A stretch of DNA of 64,000 bases from Microcella flavibacter (GTDB lineage: Bacteria; Actinomycetota; Actinomycetes; Actinomycetales; Microbacteriaceae): contig NZ_CP051299.1 in assembly GCF_012530535.1 (NCBI RefSeq), positions 248,001 to 312,000 on the forward strand, read 5' to 3'. The notes under the pieces were generated by a model. That model searched no databases, was not told the DNA's origin, and saw only the letters and a program-made list of their open reading frames with translations. Made by a program: the position numbers and the translations under genes. Below, one piece after another: positions 61,822 through 64,000 of the stretch. How positions within the stretch are numbered: the stretch's first letter is position 1; each line of letters opens with the position of its first letter.

Positions 61822-62127
61822 GCGATCAGCGTGCCACAGCGCACGGGTAGAAGCATGACGCGCGGTTATAGCGCAGACCTCGAACGAGGTCAAGAATCCG
61901 ACTGGACACGGCGGGTGGAGCGCGCCTAGTATTGAGGTTTGCGCTCCCGATGATGTCAGCCGTCACATGACGGTCGGCTGACGTGCCCCGAGTATAGCGG
62001 CGGGGTGGGCCCTCGAGGCCCTGGTGGGAACCGGATCCGCATGCGGATCCGTGCGTGCAACTCGACCGTGTTCATCTGTCGCTTCGCCGACGGTATCCGG
62101 GCTCCCATGCCCACGGAGGTTAGTTCC
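61822..62127. other. 306-bp upstream region of rpoB
   Basis: It holds the inverted repeat 61955-61982 (GTCAGCCG ... CGGCTGAC, with CCGTCA/TGACGG inside), a TATAGC -10 candidate (61993-61998), a small stem GGGCC/GGCCC (62007-62021), the 20-bp palindrome 62032-62051 and GGAGG (62115-62119). No gene is seen. In most relatives ribosomal genes precede rpoB; here only the leader is present. Confidence 0.5.
62032..62051. repeat. Perfect 20-bp palindrome in the rpoB leader
   Basis: CGGATCCGCATGCGGATCCG is its own reverse complement. It lies in the probable rpoB leader, between TATAGC (61993) and the start codon, where it could form a hairpin in the mRNA or bind a dimeric protein. Confidence 0.6.
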
Positions 62128-64000
62128 TTGGCTGCTTCGCGCACCGCTAAGAATTCCCAGTCCCCCAAGAGCGGTCGCGATGCGTCGCGGCTCTCGTTCG
62201 CCAAGATCAGCGACACGCTGACCGTCCCCGACCTGCTCGCCCTCCAGACGGAGAGCTTCGACTGGCTGGTCGGCAACGACATCTGGAAGGCCCGGGTCAC
62301 CGAGGCCGAGGCCGCCGGCCGCACCGACGTTCCCGGCCGCAGCGGCCTCGAGGAGATCTTCGAGGAGATCTCCCCGATCGAGGACCTCGGCGAGACGATG
62401 CAGCTCTCGTTCACGAACCCGTACCTCGAAGAGCAGAAGTACTCCATCGACGAGTGCAAGGAGCGCGGCAAGACCTACGCCGCCCCGCTCTACGTCGAGG
62501 CCGAGTTCATGAACCACATGACGGGCGAGATCAAGACCCAGACCGTGTTCATGGGCGACTTCCCGCTCATGACCGAGCGCGGCACCTTCATCATCAACGG
62601 CACCGAGCGCGTCGTCGTGTCGCAGCTCGTGCGCAGCCCGGGCGTCTACTTCGAGCGGTCGATCGACAAGACCAGCGACAAGGACATCTACACCTCGCGC
62701 ATCATCCCCAGCCGCGGCGCCTGGCTCGAGTTCGAGATCGACAAGCGCGACCAGGTGGGCGTGCGCATCGACCGCAAGCGCAAGCAGTCCGTCACCGTCT
62801 TCCTCAAGGCCCTCGGCATGACCACCGAGGAGATCCGCGAGGCATTCGCCGGCTACGACTCCATCGAGCAGACGCTCGAGAAGGACACCGTGCTGACGAA
62901 GGAGGAGGCGCTCAAGGACATCTACCGCAAGCTCCGTCCGGGAGAGCAGGTCGCCGCCGAGGCCGCCCGCGCGCTCCTCGACAACTTCTACTTCAACTCC
63001 AAGCGCTACGACCTGGCGAAGGTGGGTCGCTACAAGATCAACCGCAAGCTCGGCGTCGACGCGCCCCTGAGCGACTCGGTGCTGAGCGTCGAGGACATCG
63101 TGGCGACCATCCGCTACATGGTCTCGCTGCACGAGGGCCGCACGAACCTGCCCGGCCAGCGCGACGGCAAGCCCGTCGAGCTGCGCCTCGACGTGGACGA
63201 CATCGACCACTTCGGCAACCGCCGCATCCGCGCCGTGGGCGAGCTCATCCAGAACCAGGTGCGCACCGGCCTCAGCCGCATGGAGCGCGTCGTCCGCGAG
63301 CGCATGACGACGCAGGACATCGAGGCGATCACTCCGCAGACCCTGATCAACGTGCGTCCCGTCGTCGCCGCGATCAAGGAGTTCTTCGGCACCTCGCAGC
63401 TGTCGCAGTTCATGGATCAGAACAACCCGCTCGCGGGCCTGACCCACAAGCGCCGCCTCTCGGCCCTCGGCCCGGGCGGTCTGAGCCGCGAGCGCGCCGG
63501 CGTCGAGGTGCGCGACGTGCACCCCTCGCACTACGGCCGCATGTGCCCCATCGAGACCCCTGAGGGCCCGAACATCGGCCTCATCGGCTCGCTCGCCTCG
63601 TTCGCGCGCATCAACGCGTTCGGCTTCATCGAGACGCCGTACCGCCGCGTGGTCAAGGGCAAGGTCACCGAGCACATCGACTACCTGACCGCCAGCGAGG
63701 AGGACGACTTCGTCGTCGCCCAGGCCGGCGCGCCGCTGTCGAAGGACGGCAAGTTCGTCGAGGAGCGCGTGCTCGTCCGCCGCAAGGGCGGCGAGGTCGA
63801 GCTCGTCCCGAACGAGCAGGTCAACTACATGGACGTCTCGCCGCGCCAGATGGTGTCGGTCGCGACCTCGCTCATCCCCTTCCTCGAGCACGACGATGCG
63901 AACCGCGCGCTCATGGGCGCGAACATGCAGCGTCAGGCCGTCCCGCTGCTCCGCTCCGAGTCGCCGCTCGTCGGCACCGGCATGGAGGGCTACGCGGCCG
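62128..64000 (+). CDS. rpoB: DNA-directed RNA polymerase subunit beta, 5' part (runs off the window)
   Basis: The first 624 codons of the beta subunit. [20 protein letters not shown] is the typical actinobacterial start region, [20 protein letters not shown] and [20 protein letters not shown] follow, and the rifampicin region reads [33 protein letters not shown], with the wild-type residues of a sensitive enzyme. The start is taken as TTG at 62128 because GGAGG lies 8 nt upstream and the protein then begins MAASRTAKN as in relatives; an in-frame ATG at 62107 lacks a ribosome site. Confidence 0.96.
   Translation, partial: MAASRTAKNSQSPKSGRDASRLSFAKISDTLTVPDLLALQTESFDWLVGNDIWKARVTEAEAAGRTDVPGRSGLEEIFEEISPIEDLGETMQLSFTNPYLEEQKYSIDECKERGKTYAAPLYVEAEFMNHMTGEIKTQTVFMGDFPLMTERGTFIINGTERVVVSQLVRSPGVYFERSIDKTSDKDIYTSRIIPSRGAWLEFEIDKRDQVGVRIDRKRKQSVTVFLKALGMTTEEIREAFAGYDSIEQTLEKDTVLTKEEALKDIYRKLRPGEQVAAEAARALLDNFYFNSKRYDLAKVGRYKINRKLGVDAPLSDSVLSVEDIVATIRYMVSLHEGRTNLPGQRDGKPVELRLDVDDIDHFGNRRIRAVGELIQNQVRTGLSRMERVVRERMTTQDIEAITPQTLINVRPVVAAIKEFFGTSQLSQFMDQNNPLAGLTHKRRLSALGPGGLSRERAGVEVRDVHPSHYGRMCPIETPEGPNIGLIGSLASFARINAFGFIETPYRRVVKGKVTEHIDYLTASEEDDFVVAQAGAPLSKDGKFVEERVLVRRKGGEVELVPNEQVNYMDVSPRQMVSVATSLIPFLEHDDANRALMGANMQRQAVPLLRSESPLVGTGMEGYAA

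Noticed and set aside
61963-63891. A 642-codon open frame on the minus strand
   Set aside because: It lies opposite rpoB, has no recognisable domain, and stays open because of the codon bias of the real gene.

Overview
This is a 64 kb stretch of a high-GC actinobacterial chromosome. Codon third positions are almost all G or C. The gene content (a 32-residue bS22-type ribosomal peptide, an MgtA-like mannosyltransferase, an Lhr/Nei2 pair, a BldC-like regulator and an rpoB whose 5' end reads like Microbacteriaceae rpoB) suggests a member of the Microbacteriaceae; the genus cannot be named from sequence alone. Most of the window is ordinary core chromosome with tightly packed, often 4-bp-overlapping genes. 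Many first genes start directly at the predicted transcription start: a (T/C)AnnnT hexamer lies 6-7 nt before an ATG or GTG.

Layout. 1-9.7 kb: end of a UvrA-like ATPase, a Ca2+/Na+ exchanger, then a branched-chain acyl-CoA (valine/isobutyrate) module: etfB-etfA, a membrane b-type cytochrome, acyl-CoA dehydrogenase, 3-hydroxyisobutyryl-CoA hydrolase, 3-hydroxyisobutyrate dehydrogenase and enoyl-CoA hydratase. 9.7-24 kb: a MarR gene divergent from an unusual SDR with a palindromic operator between them, TetR, mannosyltransferase, acetyl-CoA synthetase, two low-complexity secreted proteins, the pseudouridine degradation pair psuG-psuK, VanZ-like protein, DMT exporter, photolyase, a nucleotidyltransferase-like protein and a second MarR.

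24.4-30.9 kb: a complete four-gene type I Wadjet (JetABCD) plasmid-defence operon, with lower GC than its neighbours and no visible recombinase. 31-45 kb: amino acid permease, old yellow enzyme, an orphan winged-helix regulator preceded by two tiny coupled reading frames, upp, tadA, proC, KtrAB potassium uptake, ArsR, BldC-like regulator, bS22, HAD phosphatase, a glutaredoxin-like protein, Dabb protein, YedK/HMCES and a secreted nuclease.

45-62 kb: Nei2-type glycosylase and giant helicase Lhr, esterase, NUDIX-like protein, two tandem acetyltransferases, a complete IS4-family insertion sequence with 10-bp target duplication and a frameshifted transposase, a DEAD-box RNA helicase whose terminator the IS has displaced, then small metabolic genes, a SprT-like metalloprotein, a PQQ-type sugar dehydrogenase lipoprotein, a truncated globin and a spermidine-synthase-like protein. 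62.1 kb to the end: the start of rpoB, running off the window.

The clearest accessory system is Wadjet, which is already known. The less explained observations are the leaderless tiny-ORF cascade before the winged-helix regulator, the ETF-linked cytochrome b, the long perfect hairpins at convergent gene junctions, the operator-centred promoter next to the Wadjet island, and the IS that separates a helicase gene from its terminator. No tRNA, rRNA or CRISPR array was seen.
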